A stretch of 64,000 nucleotides of DNA from Euglena gracilis. Its lineage: Eukaryota > Euglenida > Euglenophyceae > Euglenales. Under the pieces are notes generated by a model. It ran no database searches. It was given only the letters and a program-made list of their open reading frames with translations, and was not told the origin of the DNA. The first letter of the stretch is position 1; each line of letters starts with the position of its first letter. A program made the translations under genes and the position numbers. The stretch covers positions 9,671,443 through 9,735,442 of the forward strand of contig CP154956.1 of the NCBI GenBank assembly GCA_039621445.1, given 5' to 3'. Positions 42,606-54,322 of the stretch are shown here, one piece after another.

Positions 42606-45600
42606 GTGGGCCAAGGCAGGGGGGGGGAGGGAGTTTGGGGCACCCACTTCACACATGGATTCTCGAATGGCAATTTGCAAGCTAAGACAGGTCACTGGGA
42701 GACAGGAGAAGATTCTGATTTTGGGAGATTTGAGGACTCACAACAGAACCGACCCAAGAATAGACCCCCATTGTCCCTGTTTCAGGATTGCAGGCAAAAT
42801 TAAAAGCTTCCAAAAGGCTTGTAATCCTACTTGCAAAGGAGGGCATCCAGAGGGAGGGGGGTGCGTTTCGCATTTCTTCCAGCATTTTTTTCACATTTTT
42901 TGTGCATTTTTTCGGTTTTTTTCTTTTCAAAATGTACATTTTTGCACATTTTTTTCCCAAAAAATGCGCGTTGTTCGCATTTTTTTTCAAGACCGGGCTA
43001 AGGCATCCCCCCCCCCCCCGCATCTCGGCCCAAATTCAAAAAAAAGCCATGTTTCGCTTACGTAGTTTCCTTTTTAAAACACGGGTGACACCGCCGAAGA
43101 CCCCATTTCTCAGAGTTTCGGCCCGGCAGAATTGCGCTGCGTTTTGCGCAAAGCGTCCCTTCAGGCAAAGGTGAGGGCGTCTCCATTCCGTTGCACATGT
43201 GTGCACTTGCACACATGCAGGCGCATGCCGCAGACGCCACCTCAATATCGACTGGGCACCCCACACCTCTATTGCTGAGGAGGGGTTGCAACAGCAGTGT
43301 ACCGATGTGGAGACTCATCATGCGCACATCGACTGGCGGACGATTCCCAGGCGGACGATTTTTTAAGGTTCTTTTTCAGGTTCACCGCCTGACGGGTTGG
43401 TGGATCTGGCTTTATGCCCCCCCCCCCCTATGATGCAAGGGGGCGACCCTGGAACGGGTTTTATTCCTGAAATTATTTTCTGCTGATTATATTCCCAAAT
43501 TAATTTTTTGCTAATTTTATCCCCGAACTTATTTTCTGTTGATTTCATTCCCGAATTCGTTTTCTGCCGACCCCCCCCCCCTTTGGGAGAGGAGGGCTGC
43601 CGGCAAAGCTGTACTGCCCCCAGTGCTGGGAGAACCTCGGCAACAGCCAGAACAACGGCCAAAACAGCGGTGTCGCCCGAGCCCAGAGCAGAGCGGCCTG
43701 GGACTCACCGACCCCCCCCCCTGCCCCCCCCCCCAAGGAGCTGATTTCGATTGCCCAAATGATAAAGCGGGGGGGTTATTATTTGGGGGGGGTTTATGTG
43801 CATATGGCATGAATCGGGTGAGGGCAGGGGGGTAATTCAAAACTGCTGGAGAATTTCAAATTGAGATTTTGCTATCGGAAGAAAATCTGCAAAGAAGAAT
43901 TGGGGGGGGGGTGGCGTTAACATGTGGGATAAAAAGGAATCCATATCTGGATTATCCCTGTGAGATTTTTTGCCTGACTGGGAAATTGGAAACAGACATC
44001 AGTGTTGGAAGATGATCGTGAGAATGCCCACCCTTTTGAAGCTGGTCCCCTGGTCCTGGACACCCACCCAACCCAGCGTGGGGCCGACCCCTCCCCTGGC
44101 GGTGCATTCACAGCCAGGCGAGGAACGCCAATCAAAAAAGGACTCAAAAACCTCCCTTTCCATCATGTGTTGCTGATTTGGAGCAGGTTGCTGGTTTGCT
44201 GGGTGACAAATGCCTGGAGCAGGTCAAGTCCAGCCAGTGTCCTTTTTCCGGACAGTCACACCCCCAGGGAGGGGTGCTTTGGGCAGGTGCGGGCGGAGCT
44301 TTTGACCTCCCAGGGTGTTTGGGCTTTGGTGTGGGTTGTGCTATATCACCCCTGGCCAGGGCTGTACCGGAATCCCCGCCCCTTTGGGTGGTGGGTGGGG
44401 AGTTCGACTCCCCCACCCCCATCCCATCTTGGTGGCTGGGTCCCCCCCCCCATCAAGCCTTCCCGTGTTTCCAGGGGGCACCAATTTTTAGGTCAAAATT
44501 TTCTTTGTTTGGGTGTTGTGGTGGGTGGGGTCGACCCACCCCCAACCTCCGGGTGGGGGGGTCGACCCCCCACCCCTAACCTCCGGGTGGGGGGGGTCGA
44601 CCCCCCCACCAGCAGAGAGACAGGTCCGCCATATGGGGGCAGCAAGCAGACGGCTTGACATTTTTACCGTCTGCCTGAGTTTTCCCGACAAACGCGATAA
44701 AGTTACATTTTGGGCGATTTTTCCGGTTGGAAAAGCAGCATTTTTATGGAATAAGCAATGTCCCATGCCTTCCTGTTCAGCCCTGCCCCGGTGCAGAAGG
44801 TGCCGTGCCCCTAATATGGCCATTTTCGAGGAAAATTTGCCTCTGTCGGTCCATGCCGGAACCCAAAGCCAACCCTCCGGGGGGGGGGGGGGGCATTCCC
44901 CCAAGATTGGTCAAAAAAGCTGGCGCATGCGTCCATGAAATGACTAGGTGTGATGTCCAACCGCCATATGGCGACGCGGTCAGTTGCCAACTGACTGTCG
45001 TGTTGGCGTGACTGGACTGAACTGGCGTGAGAGGGAGTGGCTGGGTCTGGGGTTTTGGATGCCCATAGGTGTTTGGGCGGGTCTATCTCACCCCTCCTTC
45101 TGTTTCCCAGGCACTGATTTTCAAAAAAGGAATATTTCCAGCCCCCTCCCCCCAAGGTTGAGTTTCGGTTTTTGAAGAAACATGGTAAGGGTTAGCCGTT
45201 CAAATCTATAGGCTGAATATTCCTCACAAAATTAGGCTTAACGTCAAGGCCAAGGCCAAGGCCTCACCCTAACCCCATTCCATTCCTTCAATAACCGAAA
45301 AAATCAACCCTATGGGCCCCCCCCCCCAGTCCCCACTTTTTAAACCCCAACCAAAGGACGATTTATAACCCCCTCCTGGTGAAAAAAAAAATGAAAATGG
45401 CTGGGGGACAGATTTTTTGGGCTGCAAAAACACCCAAAACGGATTTTCAGCAACATTTATGTGGTTACCAGCATGAATAATGCCTTTTTTTACCAGTTTT
45501 GCCAAAACTGGGTGATTTGGGGTATTTGATATTTTGGGTCATTTTGGGGTCAGATTTTTGCCATGAATCTGAAACTTAAACCCCCCTTCGGCCGACCCAC

Positions 45601-45703
45601 AAAACCCCATCCTATAAACCCCGTGGGTTTGAAGGTGGGGGGCCAACCCCCCCCCCCCGTCCAAGGCCTGGTGTTGTCGTTGGAGTACGCTTCTTTTGGC
45701 CAG
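42606..45703. other. Intron-like stretch with repeats and weak exon candidates
   Basis: Poly-C/poly-G repeats at 43,420-43,450, 43,570, 43,715-43,800 (right end of the AATAA(G)CCC family at 43,765), 44,350-44,600 (GGGTCGACCC repeat) and 44,878. A possible exon at 43,609-43,669 reads LYCPQCWENLGNSQNNGQNS (CPxC, zinc-ribbon-like). Another lies at about 44,038-44,130. Neither is well supported. Confidence 0.4.
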
Positions 45704-45905
45704 GTGTGTCCTTGAACATTGCTGTGCCTTCGACAAAGGGCGGGTTTGCCTTCTTTATCACTGAGACTGCAAAAAAAAATTCGGAGGGCCCCTGCCATTC
45801 AGCCCTGCCAGAGACTGTGGCCTGTTGAAGTTCTCCGCCGTTGCGTTCCGGCTGGACGGCCAGCCACAGCCGGTCAACCTGCCCCGGCCCCTGCTTTGCC
45901 ATATG
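45704..45905 (+). CDS. Exon encoding most of a cold-shock domain (CSD A)
   Basis: The acceptor is TTCTTTTGGCCAG and the donor is CCATATG|GTGTGG, with an 82-bp intron to the next exon in matching phase 0. The frame opens VSLNIAVPSTKGGFAFFITE, where KGGFAFF fits the CSD RNP-1 motif. After an A9 run (45,771-45,779) the frame is lost. With ten A it continues to SAVAFRLDGQPQPVNL, the final CSD strands. The one-base change also gives the correct exit phase, so an undercounted A run is the simplest explanation. Role: single-strand nucleic acid binding, from family knowledge. Confidence 0.6.
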
Positions 45906-45987
45906 GTGTGGATGGTGGCACTGACTGGCCTCACATGCAAACCTTCGCCCAATGTGCAACGTATTTTCATTTGTCTGCTCTCCACAG

Positions 45988-46314
45988 GCTGTCCAAACAG
46001 TCTTTGACCAAAGGAGCACTGGCCTGACTGTGGCACGTCCATTTCTGTGCATTCCCGCTGCCATCAACGCGAATGTGATCTTGTCAAAATCCAAGAATCA
46101 TTTGCGGCGCATCGATCAAGCAGCCGCGTTCACCACAGGCACTGCTGGAATATCCGCTTTGGGGGGGTGGCATTCCGCAGGGTGCTCGTTGCATTTCGAC
46201 GGCGGGAACTCTGAGGCCGGCCCCAACCGCCGACCAGTTCGCCGTAGCGGCCGGCCCTGCGCCGGAGGTGCAGCCGCTCACCCCGCAGCTCATCATCGCG
46301 GCGGCCGCCAGCAG
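45988..46314 (+). CDS. Exon following CSD A, about 108 residues
   Basis: A strong acceptor (TTTGTCTGCTCTCCACAG) continues phase 0 from the 45,704-45,905 exon. It reads AVQTVFDQRSTGLTVARPFL, then NANVILSKSKNHLRRIDQ. At G7 (46,161-46,167) the frame breaks. With six G it continues GIPQGARCISTAG and PLTPQLIIAAAASR to the donor CCAGCAG|GTCATC. No domain was recognised. It probably links successive CSDs. Confidence 0.6.
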
Positions 46315-46907
46315 GTCATCAGCAGGGGGGCCAATTAGGCACCTCCCGCCAGGCTCCAACGCCCACTCTCCGAAATCACAAGAACCTCGCCGTCCCAAGT
46401 CAATTGTTTGGGCCATTTGGGTTGATGACGACCGAATGATCATTTGGGCAGGTGCCACAGAGTCTTAATTGTGGGCGGCAGGCAATGAGGGTAAAATTAT
46501 ACAGCGTACATCCTTGCATCTGTTTAGCAGTTGTTGGGGTGGGCCTTTTTGCAGGGGGGAACCTTCACCTCCTGAGACTCCTTGCGCAGGTTTTTTTTGC
46601 GCAGTTTTTTTATTTTTCGGTGACATTTTGCGGGGGGAAAGTGTATTTTTTTCTGAGTCCACTCTGGTGTGCAGTATTGTGCGAAAACTCGTAACATCTG
46701 GAACCAAAAACAGGCACACTTCGGAAAGCAAAAAAAAACTCATCACAACCATCAAAAGACACGTTTTTTGACTCTCTTTCTAGATAAATAGTTCGACCCC
46801 GTTCCACCACTGACCAGCCTTGTCGTCATTTGGCTGAGGGGAAAAATGGTTCCCGCTGCACAAAACAAAAAATGCTGGGTGAGCTGCCTGGGGGTGCCTG
46901 GGGCCAG

Positions 46908-46993
46908 CTGCTTCGGAAAGCCAGCCAGCACCCGCGCCAGAGCCCAGCAGTCCCGCCTCCTCCGCCCCTTCCTCTTCCAGCCCAGGCCAGAGG
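46908..46993 (+). CDS. Candidate proline-rich exon
   Basis: The acceptor is TGGGGCCAG and the donor is CAGAGG|GTTTTC. It reads LLRKASQHPRQSPAVPPPPP and continues LPLPAQARG. Similar in character to the SPAVPP cassettes at 11.87 and 24.91 kb. Confidence 0.4.
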
Positions 46994-47937
46994 GTTTTCC
47001 TTTTTTCCTTTTCGACAATCGGCCTTGGGGGCACGGAGGTAAACCCAGGGACCGAACCCTGGGTCCGGGCCATAGATCCATTTGACGCTGGCATGAACCC
47101 CCTGGTGGATGAGGGGAGCCGACCCTCACCCACCCCCTTCCTGCTTTCCTTGTTCCGCCCATTTTCAAGTCAATAATGACCTTCGCGCCAAATTCTTCCT
47201 TGTGCAGGGACATGGACGGTGGGCGGAGGGACCCCTGCTAGGGAATCCCACATATATCTCTGCCCCAGGGGTCGTCCCCCACCAGGGTCGGTTTTCGAGA
47301 GTGGGTCGATTGGGTTGGTGACCCCCCCCCCAGTGTGGTGGGTCAGTCAGGACCGCTCCGGAGCCCAAAAATTTTTTCCAGGGGTTTCAGCCCTTTGGGG
47401 TGGGTTTTTGGTGGGTGGGTGGGTGGGTTGACCCCGGGGGGGGGGGGGGGGAGGGCGTGGGTGGTTTTCAAAAGTGGAAGTCGGTGGTAGGTTTGGGCTC
47501 TGGGAGAAAGTGTCGGTTTGTAGTCAATATATATCGCGCCCCATCATGCACCCAATTTCGTCATATTTTCTGGATCGGCAAAAGCATCTGCATGGGAAAT
47601 AAAATTGGCCAATTTGGGGCAGGGCTGGAAAAGGCAGCTGGTCAGCTGGACCCCTGCCCGGGGGGAGGGGCTCTGGCTTTTATGGCAACCTGACCAGTTC
47701 CGAATTTGCATGATAAGCTACGTTTTGCTCCTTTCGCAGTCTTTCTGCCTGTGGTCCCCCCCAGGACGGGGTGGAATTCTTTTTTCCAATGACCGCCACA
47801 AAGCGCCGGAATTTTTTTGACCCACAAAACTTGTCAAATATGCCCATTTTTTGGCCATTTTTTGGGATTTTTTTGAACAAAATGAGCCATGGGCCCATTA
47901 CCCGCCCCCCCCCCCTTGTCGTACAAACACCCCTCAT
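46994..47937. other. Intron-like stretch
   Basis: A repeat with CACATATATCTCTGCCCCAGGGG at 47,240-47,270 recurs at 48,940-48,965. (GGGT)n and G13 lie at 47,400-47,455. A possible short exon follows the strong acceptor TGCTCCTTTCGCAG at 47,738, unsupported otherwise. Confidence 0.45.
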
Positions 47938-48600
47938 TTACGACCACCCCCCGGTCACAGGTTGCAGGTCATGGGGGTGTTATGACCCCCCGGGTCACAG
48001 GTTGCAGGTTGCGAAAATTTTAACACCACCTTACCTACAACCACCCCCTCATTTATGGCCCCCCGGTCACAGGTTGCAGGTTATGGGGGTGTTACGCCCC
48101 CCCCCCCCCCCCGGGTCACAGGTTGCAGGTTATGGGGGTGTTACCCACCCCCCGGTCACAGGTTGCAGGTTGCGAAAATTTTAACACCACCTTACCTACA
48201 ACCACCCCCTCATTTATGGCCCCCCGGTCACAGGTTGCAGGTTATGGGGGTGTTACAACCCCCCCCCCCCGGGTCACAGGTTGTAGGTTATGGGGGTGTT
48301 ACCCACCCCCAGGTCACAGGTTGCAGGTTATGGGGGTGTTACGACCCCCCCCCGGTCACAGGTTGCAGGTTATGGGGGTGTTACGACCCCCCCTCACAGG
48401 TTGCAGGTTATGGGGTGTTACGACCCCCCCCCGGGTCACAGGTTGCAGGTTATGGGGGTGTTACCCACCCCCCGGTCACAGGTTTGTTACGACCCCCCCC
48501 CCCCGGTCCGAGGTTGCAGGTTATGGGGGTGTTACGACCCCCCCCCCCCGGTCACAGGTTGCAGGAACCCGGTCGTACGACGGGGGGGGGGGGGGGCAGG
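47938..48600. repeat. Minisatellite, 40-50 bp unit GGTCACAGGTTGCAGGTTAT
   Basis: About 14 units consist of CCGGTCACAGGTTGCAGGTT, ATGGGGGTGTTACGACCC and a variable C-run. A longer super-unit of about 160 bp (containing GCGAAAATTTTAACACCACC) occurs twice, at about 48,010 and 48,170. Three open + frames across it are repeat translations. Confidence 0.95.
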
Positions 48601-49608
48601 TAAGAAGCTCAATTCCACCTCGGCGCACAGCGCTGGAGAGATTTGAATATAAGAGAATATAAGAGAATATATCCTTTTCCCAGTCGGGGGGGACTCCCCC
48701 TCAGGGGGAGGAGGGGTCTAGCTGGTGGCTTTTTCCCGTGTCTAGCATTAGGCTGGGTTGAACAGGAATCCCAGAAAATCCATTGGTGGTGGACAAGGGG
48801 AGTCCCCCCCCCCACCCCTGCCTGCTTTCCGTGGGGGCTGATTCTCCAATCAGTGTTAGCCGAAGTGAATGTGCGCCGAAGTAATTTTTTTCTTTTGCAG
48901 TGCCATGGTCGGTGGGTGGAGGGACCCCTGCCAGCGATTCCCACGTATATCTCTGCCCCAGGGGCAGGGAATAAAGTGAGCGTTGGTTTTGTATGGGGGG
49001 AGGGAGGGTCCAACCAACCCCCCCCCCCTTCTCCCAGAGCCGGGAGGGGTCCAGGGACCCGCCATAGAACCAAATTTTTTCATCCCCAGCGCTTCGCGCC
49101 GGCACACTTATGTTTTGTTATCTGTTTTTGTCAATTTGGAGAAAAAAATTCACCTGAAAACGCAACGCAACGCATTTTGAAGCCCCTCAAAATTGTTTTC
49201 GGGCATTTCGCGCCGGTTATTCGGCTCCGGGACCACACCCCTCCCCCCTCCCTCCCTCTCATTTAACACCAGGGGACCGTTAAGCCACACCCTCATCCTT
49301 CTCATCATCGCCCAGTTTTGTAACCAACCAACAGCGGCCGATACAAGTGCCGCCAAAGGAGCTGTGTGAAACCCTCTGATAGTTCAATTTGTTGCCTCCA
49401 CTTTTTTTTGGCTCTGTAAGTTGGGGGGGGGTCAGGGACTGCACAAGAAAATCTAGCAAGCCCTCCCAGCCCTCATAGGGAGAAGGTCCGAGTATCAGAT
49501 TTAAATATTATAAAGAAAATGAATGAATGGCTCTGCCTAACTTAGCCCAGCAATTCCGGTTGCCGTCATTGATTTGTGTTTCAGCCGACTTCACCGGGGT
49601 TCGTCATA
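48601..49608. other. Intron-like stretch
   Basis: Second copy of the ATATATCTCTGCCCCAGGGG repeat, a GCGCTTCGCGCC hairpin (49,089) and C/G runs. No exon is supported. Confidence 0.45.
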
Positions 49609-49951
49609 CCCCCCCCCCCCTATGTCCAATGACCACCCCCCCCGGTCAGAGGACACCTTTTCGGAGGTTTGACCAAATTTTTGGTCCCGGCGTGAAGCGC
49701 CGGGACGAAAAATTTTGCCCAAAATTTTGCCAAAAATTTGGCCAAAATGCCATTTTTGACACTTTTTGGACAAAAATTTGTCAAAATTGCCCAAAATTTT
49801 GGGCGCGAAGCGCCGGAAGGGAAAATTTGGGCATTTTTGGGTGGGTAGGGACCCGGGTACCCACCAACTTTCTTTTGACCCCATGTCCAACGACCCCCCC
49901 CCCGGTCAGAGGACAGAGGTTACCGGTCATTGGACATAGGGGGGGGGGGGG
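49609..49951. mobile_element. Poly-C-tipped TIR element flanked by TA
   Basis: C12 then CTATGTCCAATGACC at the left is inverted as GGTCATTGGACATAG then G13 at the right. TA flanks both sides (49,607-49,608 and 49,952-49,953). The interior has CGGTCAGAGGACACC boxes and two GGCG(T)GAAGCGCC hairpins. It is about 85-90% similar to 61,394-61,807 over shared parts. Non-coding. Confidence 0.8.
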
Positions 49952-50592
49952 TAGGAAAAGTGCCACGCGCACTCACCGCCTCCCTCCGGACAGGAGCTCC
50001 GAAAAACGCGATGGTTGGTGCTGTTGGTGCTCGGTCGCCCCCCCTCCCTCATGCGACAGCGTTGCCTGTGCACCACTGTTTGTTGAAAGGGGGGCACACC
50101 AGCATTGCAACGGTACCCAATCAGGAGGCAAAGCCCGCTGCGCCCTACGGCACGGATGAGCCCTCCACCCCAGGCCCAACCGACGCGGCGGATCCGGGCA
50201 CCAGTCAACGGACAGCGGGTGCGCGGGGGTCGCAGCCGCAGACGTCCCTTCAGGCCGCGGCTCGCCCGGATTGACCCGCCAGTTATGGGCATTTGTTGCC
50301 TGAATGTCCGTCTGCAACCGTCCCATTTCATTAATTCACCTAACACAAGCTGCACGTCCAATGTCCCCGACCCCAGAAATCTGCAAACCTTAAATTAAGT
50401 GGTTCTCCCAAATCGACATCGAGTTCTGTCTTTTAGTTCAGAGCCAGACCGTTTGGTGTGGAGATGCAGTCCCCCGGAACCAATTTTCGTGATAGCAACC
50501 CCCAGATCGGATTCGGGGGGATTGATATCTGCATTTTTTCCCCACAATGTCTGCAGCTTTCCCACAATTTCCGCAATTTTTTTTTTCTGCAG

Positions 50593-50785
50593 GCCTCCGA
50601 TATCAATATCCCCCCCCGGGGTCAGGCAGCAGACAGGTGGCGAGACGCAGCCTGTGGACAACGGTCGCAAGCCCGGCCGGGTGGTGCGGGTGCTGGAGGA
50701 TTACGGCTTCATCCGCCCGGAGGACGGGACGGCGGACATCATTTTCAACTTTGACCCGACAGGCCTCCCCTCCCGCCCAGCAGGG
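50593..50785 (+). CDS. Exon with N-terminal half of a cold-shock domain (CSD B)
   Basis: A very strong acceptor (AATTTTTTTTTTCTGCAG) opens a frame with a Pro/Gly-rich lead, then GRVVRVLEDYGFIRPEDG and TADIIFNF. This is the classical CSD start: Gly-x-Val, the YGFI aromatic core of RNP-1 and the DIIFNF of RNP-2, as in CSDE1/UNR repeats. The end is uncertain: GCAGGG|GTCACC fits a donor, but its phase does not match the next exon, so a non-consensus donor after IIFNF or a sequence error is possible. Confidence 0.65.
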
Positions 50786-51013
50786 GTCACCGTGCCATTC
50801 TCTGTTTTTGTTGAGTGGGAACAAGCGCACCGCAGCCATCCTGCCCATTTGAACCCAGCTCAGGGATGCCCAATCATACCTCCCCCCCCCTTGTCCAACG
50901 ACCGGGCTTGCCCAACGACCACCCCCCCCCCCGGTCAGAGACGATCTTTTCGTATACGATCTTGGGGAAATGAGACTTGATAATGTTCTTGCTTTTGATT
51001 TTGTCCTTCGCAG

Positions 51014-51126
51014 CTTCTCCAACTTCTGTGATGAACCATTACCAATGGGTTGTTGTGTTCTCTATCGTCCCTCGAATGGTGACCTTGCAGAAGGCATCGT
51101 TGTGGGCCCCTCCCAGTACGGCGATG
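51014..51126 (+). CDS. Exon with C-terminal half of CSD B
   Basis: The acceptor is TTTGTCCTTCGCAG and the donor is GGCGATG|GTCAAG. The frame reads FSNFCDEPLPMGCCVLYR, then PSNGDLAEGIVVGPSQYG. It completes the domain begun at 50,593: an F-S-N-F strand, a loop, then G-CCVLY and A-E-G-I-V as final strands. Confidence 0.65.
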
Positions 51127-51279
51127 GTCAAGCACTAACAGTAAAAATGGCCGAAAATGGCCGAAAATGCCGAAAATGAGAAAAAAATTGTTGCAATTAT
51201 TTTTCGAGTTTTTTTGCCCAACAGTTTCTTTTTCCCTGAGGGGCAATTTCCAGTGCGACTGATTCTTGTCTCTGTACAG

Positions 51280-51477
51280 CCTCTCTTCTCCTGCCATTAT
51301 GCCTGGCCCTGCAACACATGCTGCTCAAAAAACCACCTCCGAATGGGTTATTTGGGCCAAAGCTGAAGGTTTTGATGATATTTCAGAAAATTTTGGTGAC
51401 AAGGGCGATGCTGGCATTTTTGTACATTTTGAAGAATTAAACCCATTTTTTTGGGATAATTTATCCACAAATCTCCG
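51280..51477 (+). CDS. Exon with a third cold-shock domain segment (CSD C)
   Basis: The acceptor is GATTCTTGTCTCTGTACAG and the candidate donor is CTCCG|GTATTA. It reads TTSEWVIWAKAEGFDDISEN, then GDKGDAGIFVHFEELNPF. AEGFDDI and AGIFVHFEEL fit the RNP-1 and RNP-2 positions of a CSD. The 3' part of this exon and the following intron are duplicated at 12.15-12.95 kb, where the reading frame has decayed. Entry phase (2) does not match the previous exon's exit (1). Confidence 0.55.
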
Positions 51478-53021
51478 GTATTACACCACTTTGGCCATTT
51501 TGGATCAATTATTGCTAATTTTAGGGCTATTTTGCACTGATTTGCAATTTTTGCAATTTTGGGGGTTTTGTGGTCATTTTGCTGGGTTGGGAGCCAATGG
51601 ATGCAGTGGTTGCAGATATTGGACAAGATGCAAACACTGGACAAGATGCAGACACTGGACAAGATCTGATGTTGTTCAAGATGCAGTTGTTGGACAAGGT
51701 GTAGACACTGGACAAGATGCAGATGCTGTACAAGATGCGCTTGATCACTGCATGCTTTTTGCTTGAAGTGTTTTAAAGGTCCTAAGGGACAACATCATAT
51801 GTGTGCAATGATTGTCTTGTGGTAATTTGTTCAATCTTCCTTGAGTCAACATTATGCATGATATTGGCTATTGTCAGGTGCGAAGCGCCAAAAATTTCCA
51901 GCGAGACACGCCGAAATTCCCCCCCTGGTCAGAGACGAACGTTGGCCATTTTAACGACCGCCCCCCCCCCCCCGGTCAGAGACGAATATTAGCGGTTGTT
52001 GGATAGGGGGGGGAGGTACCTCTGTTTCTTGGTTATTGTATTTTTTGTGTATTATATGTAATTATTGTTGTTGTAAAATGTGGTTGTAGTTGTATTTGCA
52101 TTTTTATTGTTTGATGTATTTGTTTTGTGTTTGTTTCATGCATTTTTCTATGAACAATATTTATTCAGTTGGGGGAAACATGAGTTGCTCAAAGTTCCTG
52201 TCGAACAAATGTTGTTCGGCAACCCTCCTCGGCCACAGAACTTCCGGAGCGAGAGGAGGCCTGGCCCTGTGTGGTGCATGCTGGGGGACTGCCACTATGC
52301 CCAGGGGATACGGTGGAGGTGGAGCTGAGCCCTGGCTGCTTCTTTCTGAAAGATGTACCAGTCCACTTGTATTGAACGTGTGAGTCAAATTGTCCATGAC
52401 CGTGGGTATATGGATCGGTATCGGTCTGTGGGTTTTTTTGTAAGCTTGGGCATGTATATAACCTCTCGGTCACATTTCAGAAAATCGCGGAGGGGGGCTT
52501 CTATTTGAGACCCATTATTTCCCTCAGCCATATGGCGGCAAGGCTGGTCGGTGGTCGGATGGGGCCGAAATGCTTATCTAGAATAAGAGTCGAAAGGCGT
52601 GCCTTTGATGGTTGCGATGGTTTTTTTTTATTTTTCCTTTTCCAAAGTGCGCCTGCTTTCAGTTCCACATGTTGCGATTTTCCTCTCAATTTGGCTGATT
52701 TTCAGTCGAATTGGTTGGATCTACCCTGCAGGGCGGGTTGTTATTTGGGTTTTTAGTGGGGAGGGGGGTGTTGTATGATATAAATGTATTGGATAATAAT
52801 AATGTATTGTGTAATAATATTCTGATTTGGGGTATTTTTGCCAATCAGCAGTTGCATGTATCCCAAGAGATGCATCGCTCCCACGCACACACACACACAC
52901 ACACACACAACTGTGAAAACACACAAGTTGTATTTCATGTGTAAAAAACCCAAAAAGGACACACAAGAAGCACACAAGAAAACTAACTGCCAGCATTTTC
53001 CCCCCTGGATCTTTTGTGGAG
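51478..53021. other. Intron-like stretch
   Basis: Short GGACAAGATGCAG array (51,610-51,735), a poly-C repeat at 51,935-52,010 with CGGTCAGAGACGAA boxes, and a (CA)n tract at 52,886-52,908. No exon is supported. Confidence 0.5.
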
Positions 53022-53108
53022 GAAATGGAAGGGGACCCCACTTCCATTTTTTTTGACGGGGAAGCAGGCTGCCCACGCCAGCGGGGAGGCAGGCCGCGCG
53101 CCGAGAGG
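53022..53108 (+). CDS. Exon with the end of a cold-shock domain
   Basis: Acceptor TCTTTTGTGGAG and a perfect donor AGAGG|GTGAGT delimit 29 codons in phase 0: EMEGDPTSIFFDGEAGCPRQ then RGGRPRAER. The GD-x-TSIFF...GRPRAE pattern fits the last two CSD strands. The same frame stays open past the donor (VSAMQLKRRSEAEFAAFLTD), so intron retention or a longer exon to about 53,190 is possible. Confidence 0.5.
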
Positions 53109-53605
53109 GTGAGTGCCATGCAGCTGAAACGCCGCTCAGAAGCGGAGTTTGCTGCATTCTTGACCGACATGGACCTCGATGATTACCAGGGCACCCCAAA
53201 GCATCTTTACATGCAAACTTGGCCCCCCACAGTTGGCCTTTGGCCTGTTGCGCACGGTCGCCGAAAGTCATGACGTGCAAACTTGGCCCCCCTAAGGTTG
53301 GCCCCTGGCCTTACCTTCGTTCCTGGCCCGGGCCAAGCGCCCGGGGGGGGGGGGATGTTCCCCATCCAAAAGCTACCTTTTTTGACGCAACGCGGGATTC
53401 ACCAAGTACCTTGGGCTCACAGAGCAATTTTGTTTTGGAACCAAACCACGCACTTCTTTTCTGAAAGCCTGTCCAGGTATTCATGTAACGTGGGCAACAT
53501 TGTGGCAATTTGTTTGTGGATCACATGTACGCCCCCTTGTCTGAGCCCCGCCTGCAACACAACGCCTTGTGGCCTTGTGGGCAGTAAGATGGTGTAAACA
53601 CCCCC

Positions 53606-53998
53606 CTAATAGTGCTGCGGGGCCAATAGAGCTGCGGGTCCAAATAGTGCTGCACCCCCCTGCCAGACGAAGCGAGCGTCCAATAGTGCTGCACCCCCCA
53701 AAACGTAGCAATGTGAAATGTGTAGAAGCTGGTGCAGCCCACTCCAGGTAACCTGCAGAGAGGGGAAAGGGGGCGAATTCCCACCCGAACAACTCACGGA
53801 AGTCGTCCGAAGATGAACCACACGACCGGAGTACCTCACCAGCTGACTAGCCTCAGGGTTGGACATTGAGCAGGCAAAAAGGGTGCCTGTGGTGATAGGC
53901 CGGGACTAAGAGGCACCCAGTCCAATAGTACGGCGGGTCCAAATAGTGCTGCAACCCCCGCCGCCAGAGGCGGCAGTCCAATAGTGCGGCAGTGCAAT
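53606..53998. mobile_element. AATAGTGCTGC-family element, copy 1
   Basis: Rich in CCAATAGTGC(T/G)GC and GGGTCCAAATAGTGCTGCA words at both ends. The middle (GGGGGCGAATTCCCACCCGA, CGGAAGTCGTCCGAAGATGA) is found inverted at 61,800-62,030. Non-coding. Confidence 0.8.
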
Positions 53999-54051
53999 TG
54001 CAATTGCAAGCTTATGGTGTGCCATTTGGGGCCGTGCTGTCGGCCCCACAG

Positions 54052-54179
54052 TGCTGTCGCTGACGTCTGCCCGGCCGTTCTGGGTGATGGTTGCCAAGGC
54101 CCCGGCCATACGGCAGGCTGGTGCGCAGCTGCTGAACGCAGGGCTTGGCTTTCTGTGCTGCATGGCAGTGAATCCACCA
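54052..54179 (+). CDS. Candidate helical exon
   Basis: The acceptor is CTGTCGGCCCCACAG and the donor is AATCCACCA|GTGACC (phase 1 in, 0 out). It reads LSLTSARPFWVMVAKAPAIR, then QAGAQLLNAGLGFLCCMAV. It looks like paired helices, compatible with the armadillo-like region that precedes the helicase in ZNFX1, but too short to prove. Confidence 0.45.
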
Positions 54180-54183
54180 GTGA

Positions 54184-54322
54184 CCCGTGTCATATCCACG
54201 TCACGCCCATGTCACCCCCATGCCGCGCCTGTGTCACGCCCGCGTCAGGCCTGTGTCACATCGGTGTCATATGTGTCACACCTTTCTCACGCGTGTCATG
54301 TGTGTGTCATGCCTGTGCACAG
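54184..54322. repeat. Degenerate GTGTCACGCC repeat
   Basis: About ten units of (G/C)(C/T)GTGTCA(C/T)(G/A)CC. Probably an intronic minisatellite. Confidence 0.7.

Noticed and set aside
47938-48575. Possible CRISPR-like array
   Set aside because: Units are 40-50 bp with poly-C spacers of low complexity. This is an intronic eukaryotic minisatellite, not repeats with unique spacers.
48055-48662. Proline/glycine repeat frames of about 180 codons
   Set aside because: They read through the 40-50 bp minisatellite in all three + frames.
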